In this document: positions 49,101-59,993 of the stretch, piece after piece | Layout: each line of letters begins with the position of its first letter | How positions within the stretch are numbered: the first letter of the stretch is position 1 | Origin: Prillingera fragicola | Taxonomy: Eukaryota; Basidiomycota; Tremellomycetes; Trichosporonales; Trichosporonaceae | Direction of reading: 5' to 3' | NCBI GenBank assembly: GCA_002335605.1 | Contig: BEDY01000006.1 | Coordinates: forward strand, 930,001-994,000 | DNA: 64,000 bases | The notes under the pieces: model-generated | Told to the model about the DNA's origin: nothing | Databases searched by the model: none | What the model saw: only the letters and a program-made list of their open reading frames with translations | Made by a program: the position numbers and the translations under genes

Positions 49101-51304
49101 TTAGATGCCTGGGCTGACGCGAAATGTGTATTTGGGTCGTCCTAATTGGACCGCGTACCGGGGGGGCCGGGTCATCGTCAGGTGCGGGACGTCTTCTTGC
49201 TCTCTTCCAGGCAGCTTGAAGCAACAACTGCTGACCTGATGGATCCATTTCGGCCGACGCAACTCGAACAGAGTAAAGGATATGCCATGCCAAGCAGCAG
49301 AATGCTTCACAACACTCGGGTACCGAGTCTTCGGGTCTGAACACTCATGTCAGATACGAGCAGTTTGCTTGGCTCCCGCCCGGCCGAAGTCTTTGTGACA
49401 ATCGGTCACCTAGCAGCTGCTCGGCATCCTATGCTTTCGTGTGCCAAGACTGGGCCATGTCTCCAACAGCCGCGTTCAACTACTCTCTCTGCGGCTCGCA
49501 TTAGTCTGTTGCGCTGACGAGAGAGAGAGGAATCGGGCCCGATGTGCGATGCATTGGCACTGGAATATGCTGCAAAGGAATGCCATACATCGCGAACAAC
49601 GCGCTGCGCTTCTTTAACACGTACACGCGTGCAGGTATGACGACGGCTTCTGACGCGGTCCGCACCTACCTACACTTCGCCACGAGCGCTTATGCGCCCC
49701 GACCTGCCAAATAACGCGGCCGACAAGATGTCGGCCGCAGAAGCCCACCAGCCATGCGCCGAGACAGCACCACCGGCATCGCTGGCACGGCGCGGGGGCC
49801 GGTGGCGGTGGCGCACGCCTCGTTGATCGTCACACTGTCTTTCGGACTTGTCATTCAGTGCTGTTCTGATTGGTCGGGTTGGTACAGGGATGAAGGCCGA
49901 CTGGGCTTCACCGAGCTTGGGACCGAGGTCCTGAATGCTTGTACTCGCTCGGGAGAAGGCTCAGTGCGGTGCTTTGGATGTGTATTGTTAGTGTGCACGG
50001 CCGATGAGCTGGCCAATGGGCGTTGTGGTATATGCCCACCATTCGGAAGAGATGGCCAGCCATGGTTGGAGGATCGCAAGAACAAGTGACGCAGCGACCC
50101 ATGTTCAGACGACCCGGCCGTGGAGCCACCAAGCGATTGTGAAGCAAGGCTTTCACGAACACTGCAGCTAATACGTAAGAAGTGCGCACTACGCAACATG
50201 ACATTGCGAGAGTGGCAGACGAGACCCACAGCAATGGTAAGCTGCTCAGGAAGTTGCAATATTGCAATGAGCAAGTCGGCCGGCCACAACGTTCCTATTC
50301 CAGGAATTCTTCCCATCCAGGACAAACAGTGTTCAACCAACCACAGCACTCGTATTACTCCTCCTCACCATTCATTTCGGACGACGGCACTCCATCATGT
50401 GAAACCGGGGCAGAGAATAGCAATAGTTGCTGCCAAATACCTTGCTTCCCATTCGTCCGGCAAAAGCAGCCAGGGGGGACGTGACGCGTCGGCTTCTGTG
50501 CGAAACCTCGCCGAGCCAATGGGTGTGCGACCGTTACACCGCACCGCGGCCGGCCAGCATCTTCAAATGGATGGGAAACGCATCATGGAGGTGCATTATC
50601 GGGCCCGATGGACGTAGTGGTGTTCTCGCTCTGTGTGTATTTGGAGAACGCGCCAGAGCTTCAGAAGGCCGTGTCGAGGTGTGTAGATGGATGCAGAGAG
50701 GGAAGATGGGTGGTGGTGGCGTACAGGCGAGTGGCACGGTTCGCGGGTTTGCGAGTCTGCGTCTGTAGTGTGCATGGGTTTTAGTTGTGCGTGAAGCAGC
50801 CCCTTGTAGTCTAGTACCATCTGCTCATGCACGTGTCTGCTAAAGCCACCACACTGCTCTTCGTCGCTGCTAAACCCACCCAGGTCACCATTCATGAAGG
50901 ACGAAGCAAGCAGGTCGTGCCTGATTTTTAAGGTGTGGCGTTATCAGCTCTCGCCCGGGAAATGCATCGTTTAGCGACACCCCCGCGCGTTCTCGTCTCG
51001 CTACACGTCGACACGCAGTGCAGAGCTCATCGGGCCCGACAAACCTCGTCCCTTCACAGGATCATACCGGGGCAGCGACGTATCAGCTCATGCGTATCAC
51101 TTCACAGCCCTTGCTCGACGCATGGCCACATATGCTGGCCGACGGGCATGAGCTGCTGGCGAGCGTACCGGTGCGCGCGCTGGTATCCCTTGGCACACTC
51201 CGGCGGGGTCGGCAGGGCTTAGGCGACGTATATCCGCAGCTGGAGCAGATCTGGTTACCGCAAGGTCTAAAAAGCTAGCACAGGAGAGGTGTTGTCGGGC
51301 CCGA
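46108..51304. repeat. Five copies of the palindrome TCGGGCCCGA
   Basis: Exact copies lie at 46108-46117, 49533-49542, 50599-50608, 51030-51039 and 51295-51304. A 9/10 match is near 45946. I saw no exact copy elsewhere in the window. Confidence 0.75.
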
Positions 51305-52212
51305 CGGACGTTGATCCACTCACGAGAGGCAGAATGGTCAATATCTCCAGCCAACTGCAGGGGATCTATTACATTGTGCGTAGAGTGCGGAGCGATCTGG
51401 TGTGCGCCAAGATCCCGAGCAGGGTAGGTCGCTGGACAGGGACGTACAACAGAGGCCTCAGGGAGACTTTGCTGGCTGCCAAAAAGGATTGGCCTCGTCG
51501 GCCGGTCGCTGTCTGCTCTTGGACACACCGAGCCGAGATTACCTCTGCGCGCGGGGCGCTAACGTCGGCCGGCGGTACGTGGCATGCTGTTGTTCGTTAA
51601 CGTGCGCTTGTGCGGCTGCAGAATGACAGGTGCCAAGTGTCGGCCAAGGCTCGGCGGCTGGCAACTGGGCGGCTCGGACTCGGCCTCAAGGTGCGTCTCG
51701 TGTCTTTGCTGCGAGTGATAGAGCAGCCGATGTGGGCTTGGACGCCGGGTCGGTGTCCTCGGCGTCGTTGCGTGCCGCTCGGGTCGCGCTTCGCTCTGCG
51801 CGCTTGTGAAGCGCTTGCAGCGCTCCAGACGTATCGGCCGACATGATCCTCTTGCTCAGCCAATCCAGCCTTGCATATTAGTCACACTTGGCTCACAACC
51901 ATCATGCATACATCAATGCCCAAAGCGTACACGACAAGTGCGAGGTAGAACAATGGCTCAGGCACCCGGAGGATCAACCGAAGACTCTTTCGGCCTTCGG
52001 ACTCACCATCCCACCCAGCCCCGACGGCGCGACGGACGCTGACGTGCGTGTGCCGTTTGCCTGCAGGGGGGAGTTGGTCTGCACCAAAGAGCTCGCAGCG
52101 ATGCGGAAGCGCCGGGCGGCCTCGTTGTCGCGTTTGAAAGGGACGATGAGGTTTTCTGGTCGCTGGCGCTTGTCCTTTGTTTGCTGAACGGGATGCCGGC
52201 TGTTGTGGCCGA
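46320..52212. repeat. Dispersed TCGGCC/GGCCGA motifs in the gene desert
   Basis: About 30 copies counted by eye over 5.9 kb, mostly 100-400 bp apart, often as TTCGGCCG, GTCGGCCG or CGGCCGAC. Examples are near 46320, 46423, 47013, 47588, 47970, 48190, 48520, 48840, 49250, 49735, 50275, 51497, 51835 and 51990. Chance would give about three to four. Confidence 0.6.
46715..46732 (+). repeat. Short telomere-like GGGTTAGGG stretch
   Basis: GGGTTAGGG followed after two bases by GGGTTAG. It matches the common TTAGGG fungal telomere unit but is only two units long. Confidence 0.35.
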
Positions 52213-52433
52213 GAGTCAAAACGAGGCGTCGAACGATCTCTCAGCGTGGGTATGGATACCGGCTGGCTGCATCCACGTCTCGGGCGACCAAGTGGCAGGC
52301 TTGTGCTCAACCCACTGGCTGTTAGCGATCGTGGAGCTTATCATCCAGTTTCCTGCCTTGCCCACATCATCGACCTAACTACCACATCCATCATTCATGC
52401 ACAAGAATAACTACAACATTCTCACCTCCCTAG

Positions 52434-53839
52434 CTACTTGGTCCCCTGCTCCCGGCGCCACTGCGCAACCAAAGCCTTGCCATAGTCCTCAGTATTTGGC
52501 AAACGGTTAACGGTGTGGACATGACACTTGGCCGGGGACGTGTTTGTGAGGAAGACTAGTCCGTCAGCGTGCTTCCTCCCACCTTTGAACAGCACTTACT
52601 ACCACAGTGGAAGTCAAACTCGACAAAGCACACTGGACTGTGCACGCGGAAATAATACGCGTCGCCGAGCTCGTAACCGCCAATCCAGGCGAAATACGTC
52701 TCATCCTCGTGCGCCTTGATGCGTGTCATCTTGGCGGCCAGTGGCCCAGCAGGCAGGTATATGTTGAACGCCTCGATAATCTTGTAGACCTGCTCCCTCT
52801 GCTCTGGCGTGAAAGACGAGATCGGGCACCCTTCGTACGGCACAACACGGTTATCCTGGTGCGCACCACCAAGATGCCTACACTCGTCAGCCTCACCCTT
52901 CCCCCTCGTGCGGACTCACCTCTCATCAAACGGATTCCACCTGTCTTCCGGAAGGCCCTCTGCGCACGTCATCCCGAGGGACGTCTGCGCCTTGGCCTGG
53001 TTCTCGGGACTCAACCCACGCATGAGTTCGAGCCCAAGCACCTCCTCGTGGCTAAACAGCCTCAACCCAGCAAACTCGCCCTCGTCAATCCGATCCGGCT
53101 CGGCACCCATAAACGTCGGGCCGATGACCATGCGCGGCCCAGCAAACACGACACAGAGACACAGATGGTGCCCGAAGAACGTCCATCCCCAGGGCTCCGC
53201 AGCGCTCGCGCCACCTTGGGGCAAGAACAGGCGAAAGTTGTAGGAATGCCGATTCAACACCGACAGCCCATTCACGAGCTCGCCAAGAAACTCGTTCGTG
53301 AGCGTCGCGCCCAGGGCTTTCCGGTATCCCTCCTCGCTGAGGCTCGCCTTGAGCACCCCGTGTATCGCGTCCTGGATCTGTGGGGTTGTTTCGTCCAGCC
53401 GGATCCCGCCCGGGTTGACGTACAGCTCGGGATTGGACCATGCGCGCAGCTCGTCCGCGTCCACGTCCCCCTTGACCACCTCGGCCTGTTGCTCTGGCGA
53501 GAGGATGGCGAGCAGCGCGTTGACGGCGTCCACGGCGCCTTGCACAGGCGCGCCCTCGTCCGCCGCATAGGTTATCACACTCGGGTCCGGGTTCCCATCG
53601 GCCGTGAACCCTATGTAGGGCCTTTCAATGTTTTTGATGTCGAGGCGGTTGATGAGCCACGCCGGCGCGGGGACCTCCCGCCTCGACTGGCACCAGGTGT
53701 GTGCGTCGTGCTTGTCAATCCCGGCTATGCGGGGGTGGTCGGGACGTGGGATGAGCTGTCGGAAGGGTGTGGTTGCTGCTGTTGCTGGCGTTGCGGGGTC
53801 GTCCTGCAGCTGGAAGCCTGATGTGGTTGGGGCTGCCAT
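52434..53839 (-). CDS. DUF3500 family protein
   Basis: Complement of 52434..52555, 52600..52877 and 52920..53839 gives 439 residues. DUF3500 proteins occur in bacteria and fungi; their function is unknown. Recognisable elements are SVITYAADEGAPVQGAVDAV, LSPEQQAEVVK, then AEPWGWTFFGHHLCLCVVFA with the family's conserved WGW-FGHH, followed by VIGPTFMGAEPDRIDEGEF and RLFSHEEVLGLELM. The C-terminal exon supplies HVHTVNRLPNTEDYGKALVA. At the second donor two GT sites compete (GTAGTA and GTAAGT, 3 nt apart); GTAAGT was chosen. No signal peptide is evident. Minus strand, at the edge of the gene desert. Confidence 0.88.
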
Positions 53840-54461
53840 TGTTGTCGTGGGTCTCGTTTGAAAGATCGGTGTGGGGAAGAGGGGCTCTTTATCTATGCTC
53901 TTGTCCCCGCATCCCCTACACTCGCTTCCTGTCCAAGAAACACCGCTCGAGAATCAAAACGAGGAGATGTCATGCATGCACTCGGTCACCTGGGTCATGC
54001 ATGTACCACTGGGGAGAACGGCGCCGGTACGGCGGCAGATACAAAATTCACCGCGGCCGCAATTCCCCGCTGCACAACAAGTGGACACCGCAGAGTGGAG
54101 GTGGAGAGTTTGTGAAGCGTCCAGTCTGTGGGCCGGGGGTATGCATGGCCATGATCGGGTCGAGAGGTAACAGCAGGATGTGGGACTGCGCTTCTGGGTT
54201 GGGCATCTTGCCATCTGCGTGCAGAGAGTGTCAATCACGCATTGAGAGGTCTCGGGCCTAACGTCGCACGTTCACACTCGTAGTCTGACATGGCTACTAT
54301 CTCTGCTACTACAAACACGCCGTGCGCCAGTACACGGCTCACGCGCCTCGCTCGTATCAATCTTGCGTTTCATCACATTTCGTCCCCCCGTCATTAACCG
54401 CTGTCCGCGACAGCTCGAGCATAACACTACCACAGCACAGTCGCCTGCAGCTGCTACAGCG
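53840..54461. other. Intergenic, no gene seen
   Basis: 622 bp upstream of the DUF3500 start. Probably its promoter. Contains GCATGC-type repeats near 53970-54000. Confidence 0.55.
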
Positions 54462-55058
54462 CTACGCGTCGCTCACTGCACGCTTCGGGGTCGGACACTG
54501 CCACAGGAAGTGACGATCGCACTCAAGTCCACGCGGGCGGATCTCGGCCGCGCACTCGGTGCAGATGACGGCCAAGTGGCAGTTACTGCGGTGTCAGCTG
54601 CACCCTCCTTGTCTCTCTTGCCCCGTCTCAGCCCTCGCGTTCTTGGCACACCTCCTCTTGGGGCCACGCCGGCGGCTTCGCGGCGCCGCTTCCACGGGCA
54701 ACTCACCACCACAAAGTCTGCCATGGCCAGCTCAGGGCGCCTGTAATAATCTGCCCCCTGCTCGCAGTCGCGCGGACCATGTGGCCGCGCTTACCGCACT
54801 CGATCTGGGCGGTCGTGAGGGGGATCAGCGGGGTGGATTCTTCGGTGTCGGTGTTGGATTTGAAGAGGCACGTGCAGAAGCCTTTTGTGCGTCAGTGGGG
54901 TTGCTTGGCAGTGAGGTTGTGGTGTGTGGAGGAGGAGGGGATGATGGGATACGGCGGGGAGACTTAAGGTGGCGATACCATGCCTTGTCCTCGTGTGGCC
55001 TGCCTGGGGCGAAGACTAGAGACGGAGTGTCGGTTGCGTGGGTCTGGGTGACGGACAT
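54462..55058 (-). pseudogene. Possible decayed Cys-rich small gene
   Basis: An ATG at 55058 is preceded about 50 bp upstream by a CATATAAG TATA-like element. It opens a peptide reading MSVTQTHATDTPSLVFAPG and AWYRHLKSPR. A possible splice leads to FCTCLFKSNTDTEE and IECGKRGHMVR, and further segments read DCEQGADYYRRPEL, then NCHLAVICTECAAEI and LECDRHFLWQC. Each looks protein-like and Cys/His-rich, as in a zinc-binding protein. But the segments lie in different frames, near 54,765, in the 54,587-54,706 intron area and at 54,540, and I found no splice scheme that joins all of them. Either a pseudogene, assembly indels, or overinterpretation. A spliced model ending early at 54523 (114 residues) is in frame. 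Confidence 0.35.
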
Positions 55059-55517
55059 TCTGAGACAAGAAAGTGATAGTTGAGATTGCCGTGCTCGCTG
55101 CTTTGCTTATATGTGCAGTTGGTGGAGAAGAACAATATTTGGGTGGCAAACAGTGGAACGGAGGCGATGATAACATGCCAAGAGACGGCCAGGGTGTTGT
55201 CGGCAACCTCGGCACTGTCGCTTTCCGTGGTGACAGCCAGTTGTACACCAGTAGTCCGAACAAGTGTGGTAGCATGCAAACGCCTGCCAAGTAATCTGAT
55301 AGCTGGGACATGCGCTGCTCTGCCGCAGACATTTCTGTGCCACCGTCCCCACTGCTCTCGTCGCTGTCGCTGGTCTCGGCGTCATGTCCACCTTGGGCCG
55401 CGACCTCCACCCGGCTGGGGAAATACTCCCGTTATTCCGGAACTGTATCCACTCACCATTAATCCACCCACCCCAGTCTCAACTTGCAACTCTTCTAACA
55501 ACCCAACCCCAACAGCA
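55059..55517. other. Divergent region before the Zn2Cys6 gene
   Basis: 459 bp. Contains a minus-strand acidic open frame (around 55,280-55,400) without a credible start. Promoter of the transcription factor gene expected. Confidence 0.5.
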
Positions 55518-57848
55518 ATGCAGGCACGCGATGTGGTGCAGGAGAACGGCGACGGGGAAGGAAGTAGTGCATCTCCTTCGTTTCCATTACAGCCCAAAGC
55601 CCCAGCGTAAGTGATTGCCGAGCTGCACCACCTAACATCCCAGCAAGATTAGCTGTCTCGCATGCCGAGCTGCAAAGGTACCCCCTCTATCGCGAAGGAG
55701 GAGCTAACATCCAGCGCAAATGCTTGACCCCCGACGCACTCACGGTATGTAAGCGCTGCACAGATCAAGGCCTGGAGTGCGAATACAAGAAACACCGCCG
55801 CGGCCGACGCAAAAAGGTGCCCGACGAGCCGAACGGCAGCGGCACCACCCGCGCCGAATCTTCAGGTCGCAGCCGCTCCCCCGAGCATCGCGACTACCTC
55901 CCCTCGTCACGGGACCGCCGCGAGCGCTCACGGGATCACGACCGCGATCTTCGGGATATCTCAATGCACTCGTCCTCCCGCGCTACTGCTGCTACAGCAG
56001 CAGCTACCAACAATGGGCCCGACACGCCCCGGAGAAGGCTGGATATCAGCTTCTCGCACGTCGTTCCGATTGAAGGCGACTCGTCTCGTGAGATGCACCC
56101 CGACCTGCACGTGCAGCTGCCTGACGGCGCAGCATACCTTCCGCCGCCGAGCGCTGCTCCCCCACCCGAGAACCCTGCGCTTGTGCGGACGGGGTGTCCG
56201 GATCCAGTCATGAGCGGGTTTCTTACTGAAGCAGACGCTTATGAGATGTTTGAATTGTGAGTGTTGCATCCGCGGGCTCGACTGATGGCAGCTACTTTCA
56301 CCATCTCAACGTTACAGTCGCAGTGCTCGACCCAGTGCTGCACACGGCGACGTACTGCCGCGAAAAGAGCCCTCTGCTCTTCTCGGCCATCCTAACTGTG
56401 ACGGCCAAGATCATCCGCCCGAAAGCCTACAGCTCCTGCTTGCTAGTGTCCAACAGGCTTGTCGGCCAGGCAGTAGAATTCGGTCTCTGCAGTATCGAAG
56501 TTGTCCAGGCCATTCTGGTGCTTACACACTGGAAAAAGGCCGACGACGCGACGTCGTGGCGTAAGACGGGCTACGCGATCCGCATGGCGCAGGAGTTGAG
56601 GCTGAATCAGCGCGCACCACGGCCGCTACCCCGGAACGAGCGGGCGGCGCGCGAGGTGCTGAATAGAGAGAGGTGCTGGCTGAGTAAGTGCTGCAGTTGA
56701 CTTTTGCTGACGCGCAGATCTTGTTGTGGCAGATTACCAGTGAGCCCAGGTCTGTGCGGATGATACTGACTGCAGTCTCGCGATGCACCACTCACTTCCG
56801 CGCATGATCACCGAGGACGACGTCGACGACCCTATGGAATGGATTACGGACCACCCGCACCTGCCTTGTCCCGGAGAGGCGGTCATCGCGCCGTGGATTA
56901 GCTTCTCGCGTCTGTGTCGTTTGTTTGCGGATATACTCGCGAGCATGAACGGCAGCCACTCAAATCTGCGCTCGCTGCACTGGCTCGAGGCAGAGTGGAA
57001 GCGCTGGCGCAAGCGCTGGCTTGAGAGGAACAGTGAGTAGTCGCGCGAGGCCACGCTGACCTGCAGCCGAGTACAATTTCATGCAGCAGCAAATTGCCAT
57101 GATCAAGATGTGTGACTGTCTGTTCCACTTTCACATTGCAGAGTATCGCCTCCTCTTTGCTGCTCGCTACCGCACAAACGAAGACCACGTGGACACGACC
57201 GAGCCCTCGCAGCTGTCGTACGCGTTTGTGCAGTGCACCGACGTTGCGCTAGCCCTGCTCGAAGTGTTCCAAACAGAGTTTGTTGCCAACGGCATGCTCC
57301 CCTTCTGCTTCAACCTCACCTGGGTCGCCGTCGCTATCACTTCCGTCTGGCTCATCAAGAATATTGGCGGCATGGAGCAGCCAGACCGCATGCGCGTCAT
57401 CCGGACCCTCACCGAGGTATCCGACTCGACTGCCGACTCGTCGTGCAGCTCGGACGACATGGCAGCGTACATGCACCGTCTAGTGAAACACCTCCTTGGC
57501 TCCTTGTCGCCAGAGTGGCAGCTCAACGCAACAGCACCACCAGGCAACCCCCCCGTCGTCGCCTCCCCCGGGCCGCCAGGCCACGGCAGCGGCGCATGGA
57601 CAATGCCCTCTGCGACGCAGATGATCCAGGAGCATCTCTGGCACGAGCCCCCCGCCACGACGTGGGGGGACATTGTCGCTGGCGCACAGCGCGCTGGCGG
57701 AGGCACGCCGGGACAGGTGCCGGCGTCGGGAGCGCAGGCGCCGCAGAACACTATACCGCAGCCCGCGCTGCCCATGCTCAGTGACGGGGTTGGCGGTGGG
57801 TTGGGGACGGATGTGCTGTTCCCAGCAGCTGATGATGATATTTGGTAA
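55518..57848 (+). CDS. Zn2Cys6 fungal transcription factor
   Basis: Exons 55518..55606, 55644..55677, 55715..56256, 56292..56683, 56718..56739, 56776..57032 and 57067..57848 give 705 residues. The binuclear zinc cluster reads CLACRAAKRKC then CKRCTDQGLEC (about 34-60), split by an intron after the second Cys stretch. A basic linker HRRGRRKK follows and binds DNA. The Ser/Arg-rich part precedes the fungal-specific regulatory domain (from about 220) with FYFHHLNVTVAVLDP, SPLLFSAILTVTAKI and SWRKTGYAIRMAQELRL, typical of this family. The C-terminal tail is Gly/Pro/Ala-rich and ends in an acidic DDDIW, possibly an activation patch. Exon 5 is only 22 nt. Target genes are unknown; neighbours include DUF3500 and YciI-like genes. 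Confidence 0.92.
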
Positions 57849-58303
57849 GTCTGCCGTGTGCTGGGTGAGTGGGGCTGACGGACAGGAAATTGCTCTTCCC
57901 ACTATAATTGCCCTCTTGGTTGGTCTTGCGTCCTGCGTAGGGCTGGATGCTGGGCATGCCGAGGACATCGCGAGGTGGAAGTATCAGGTGCTATCTCCCG
58001 TCCAGATATCATAGATTGTGGATATCACGGCCTTAATTGTTGTAGCCATGCAGTGCCTGTACACTATCGCCTTGTGTCCCTGTCCCACTGTTCTTGGCGA
58101 CTCTACAGCAGCACTAGCACGAGCCAAAAGGGGTTGCATGCGGCGAGCAACAATGTGGTGGGACAGCGTAGACGCCGCACGAGGGACCGCAGACGCCGCA
58201 GCGGCCCCGGCTAGTGGCCGGCGACACCCGGCCCGTGACTCCGGCCCACCACCCTCGTCTCACACTACCCACATCCCGTTGTACATCTTGGACTCAATCC
58301 TCC
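57849..58303. other. Intergenic, no gene seen
   Basis: 455 bp between two same-strand genes. Transcription factor 3' UTR and promoter of the YciI-like gene. Confidence 0.6.
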
Positions 58304-59274
58304 ATGCTCCTCACCACCCCTCTCAAACGCACTCTAACCCTCACCCCGGCCCGCCGCGCATTCACCAGCACAAGCCAAGCAAAGATGCCCCTCTACGTCT
58401 GCTACTGCCCCGACTACAAGGACAACCTGTCCACGCGCCTTGCGGCCCGCGAGGGGCATTTGGAGACTGCGGGCAAGGATAAGGTTTCTGGGGCTAGTGG
58501 TGAGTGTGTTTTCGGTGTGCGAGCGGGCGGTCCTCCGAGCGCAGGTATGGGGAGGAGGTAGTTGGCCGGGCTGGGTGACTTGGGTGGACTTAGACACCGT
58601 GGGTGTTGAGAGTGGGCTGGTTCCACGCTGTCCCACGATCTGTCCTGCTGCCTCGACCTCATGCTTGCTACTACTGAGCTGGGTCATGTCTGGGTGTCAA
58701 GGGGCTGGGTTTGCGAGGCGCAGAGCTGGCACCAGAGCGACCCCTACCCAGTCCACATCTTCTTCGTCCATCAAGGTCCACCCCTGACGACGCCTTGTGA
58801 TGGAGGCGTTGGGAAGAGGTAGGGGAGCGGCCGGGGTGGGCTCTGGTGTGAACGCCTGGACAGAGTTGCGTGGACACGCAGTTGGGAGATGGAGACATCT
58901 TCGTTTCCTCTGGCCGGCACCTCGGCGAGTCCAGTGCTTCCTCCCTTGACCTCGCTTCGAGACCCACTGCTCGCCTGGCTCTGTGGCCAGCTGCTCGCCG
59001 CTCACACACCCTCCGCACGTCGCTCACCCACGCAGTCTTTGGCCGCGCCTTCCTGGACGACGCGCACTCGACCCACACTGCCGGCTCGCCCAACGCTGAC
59101 CAGCTCAAGGGCATGGCCGGCTCGATCATGATCCTCCGTTTCGCCACCATCGAGGACGCTTGGGCCCGTATCAAGTCGGACAAGTACTGGACCGACGGCG
59201 TCTGGGACAAGGAGCGTGTCGCTGTTAGCGAGATTATTGGAAACCCCATTGATGAGACTATCAAGGTTCAGTAG
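58304..59274 (+). CDS. YciI-related protein, probably mitochondrial
   Basis: Exons 58304..58499 and 59036..59274 give 144 residues. The YCII domain starts at MPLYVCYCPDYKDNL, with a charge pair in LAAREGHLETA, and ends with LKGMAGSIMILRFATIEDA and VSEIIGNPIDETIKVQ. YciI-like proteins are small dimeric alpha-beta barrels of uncertain enzymatic role. The first 27 residues (LLTTPLKRTLTLTPARRAF) lack acids and look like a mitochondrial presequence; starting at the second ATG (PLYVC) would give a cytosolic form. The single intron is 536 nt, several times the length of most introns in this window, with GTGAGT and CACGCAG ends and phase closure (G+TC). Confidence 0.84.
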
Positions 59275-59681
59275 GCTGCAGACTTATGAATAGGGTTGAA
59301 GGGTCTGTTCGGCACCAGGTGCGGTGATGTGTTCCTATGGTCCTCTTCTGTCTTCGAAGTCATGGGCAGCAACCACGACCTGATGCCTGTGCCCCCGTTC
59401 CGGAAGATACCAACGGCAGAGTGCAGATTGTCTCTCAGCACCAAGCTGTTCGACACCGCGAGTATCGTCATGCTCAGTCGTGTTCTTGGCCACCACCGCG
59501 CTCCTGTGGACTGATCGTTCACGTAGCGTACATGTGCAAGCAAGCGTGTGCTCTAGTACAACATGATCAAGTACATACAAGCAGCAAAGGCGTTATGTCT
59601 CCGTTTCCGCGTCCCCAGAGGCCTCAACTCGGCAATGTTTGTCGTCATTGATACCTCGCCAAACACTACCCACAGAGGGAG
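59275..59681. other. Intergenic, convergent 3' ends
   Basis: 407 bp between the YciI-like stop and the small membrane protein stop. No gene seen. Confidence 0.6.
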
Positions 59682-59993
59682 CTACCATGCCTCCCTGCGC
59701 ACAAACTGCCTCTGCTGATCACCCGCCGGATCCAACCCAAGCCCAATATCCCACACCCCGCCCCCATTCTCCACCTTGCCGCCAGAGGTTGCGAGCCCGT
59801 TCCCGGTCCACCGGATAGAGTGCCCGCCCGCGCCGACCTCGTCGACGAACCCGCCCGCGAGGGAGATGAGGAGGCCGGAAACGACAAACAACGTGAGGGC
59901 GCACATGGCTGCTGCGCCGAGGGTGGCGTAGAGCACGAGATCGGTGCGGCGCGCTGGGTTCTTGCCGCCGATGCTCAGGATTGGGCCCGACAT
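59682..59993 (-). CDS. Small single-pass membrane protein, unknown function
   Basis: A single-exon frame of 103 residues from the ATG at 59993. It begins MSGPILSIGGKNPARRTD, followed by one strong transmembrane segment LGAAAMCALTLFVVSGLLIS (about 25-44) and a Gly-rich ectodomain or lumenal part with WTGNGLATSGGKVENGGGVW. Basic residues before the membrane segment suggest N-in topology. The open frame continues upstream to 60284, but that part is Ala/Thr/Pro-biased and looks like 5' UTR. I do not recognise the family. Confidence 0.5.
   Translation of the reverse strand: MSGPILSIGGKNPARRTDLVLYATLGAAAMCALTLFVVSGLLISLAGGFVDEVGAGGHSIRWTGNGLATSGGKVENGGGVWDIGLGLDPAGDQQRQFVRREAW

Larger units (their letters stand above)
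41981..52433. other. 10.4-kb gene desert, no convincing genes
   Basis: No open frame here shows a recognisable domain, a coherent splice series or the codon pattern of the flanking genes. The first few hundred bases are probably the intersectin 3' UTR. The sequence is less GC-rich than the genes. I found no transposase, reverse transcriptase, LTR pair, tRNA or rRNA. It contains two enriched palindromic motifs, given separately. Candidates are decayed repeat DNA, a heterochromatic block or a regional centromere; none is proven. Confidence 0.55.

Noticed and set aside
41981..52433. Transposon or retroelement in the gene desert
   Set aside because: No transposase, integrase or reverse transcriptase motifs, and no terminal repeats that I could see; relics too decayed to read remain possible.
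52607..53821. 404-codon plus-strand open frame over the DUF3500 gene
   Set aside because: Antisense shadow; the minus strand carries the conserved family motifs and splice sites.
58671..59264. Nested minus-strand gene in the long YciI intron
   Set aside because: The frame runs into the coding exon on the other strand and has no motifs or splice sites.
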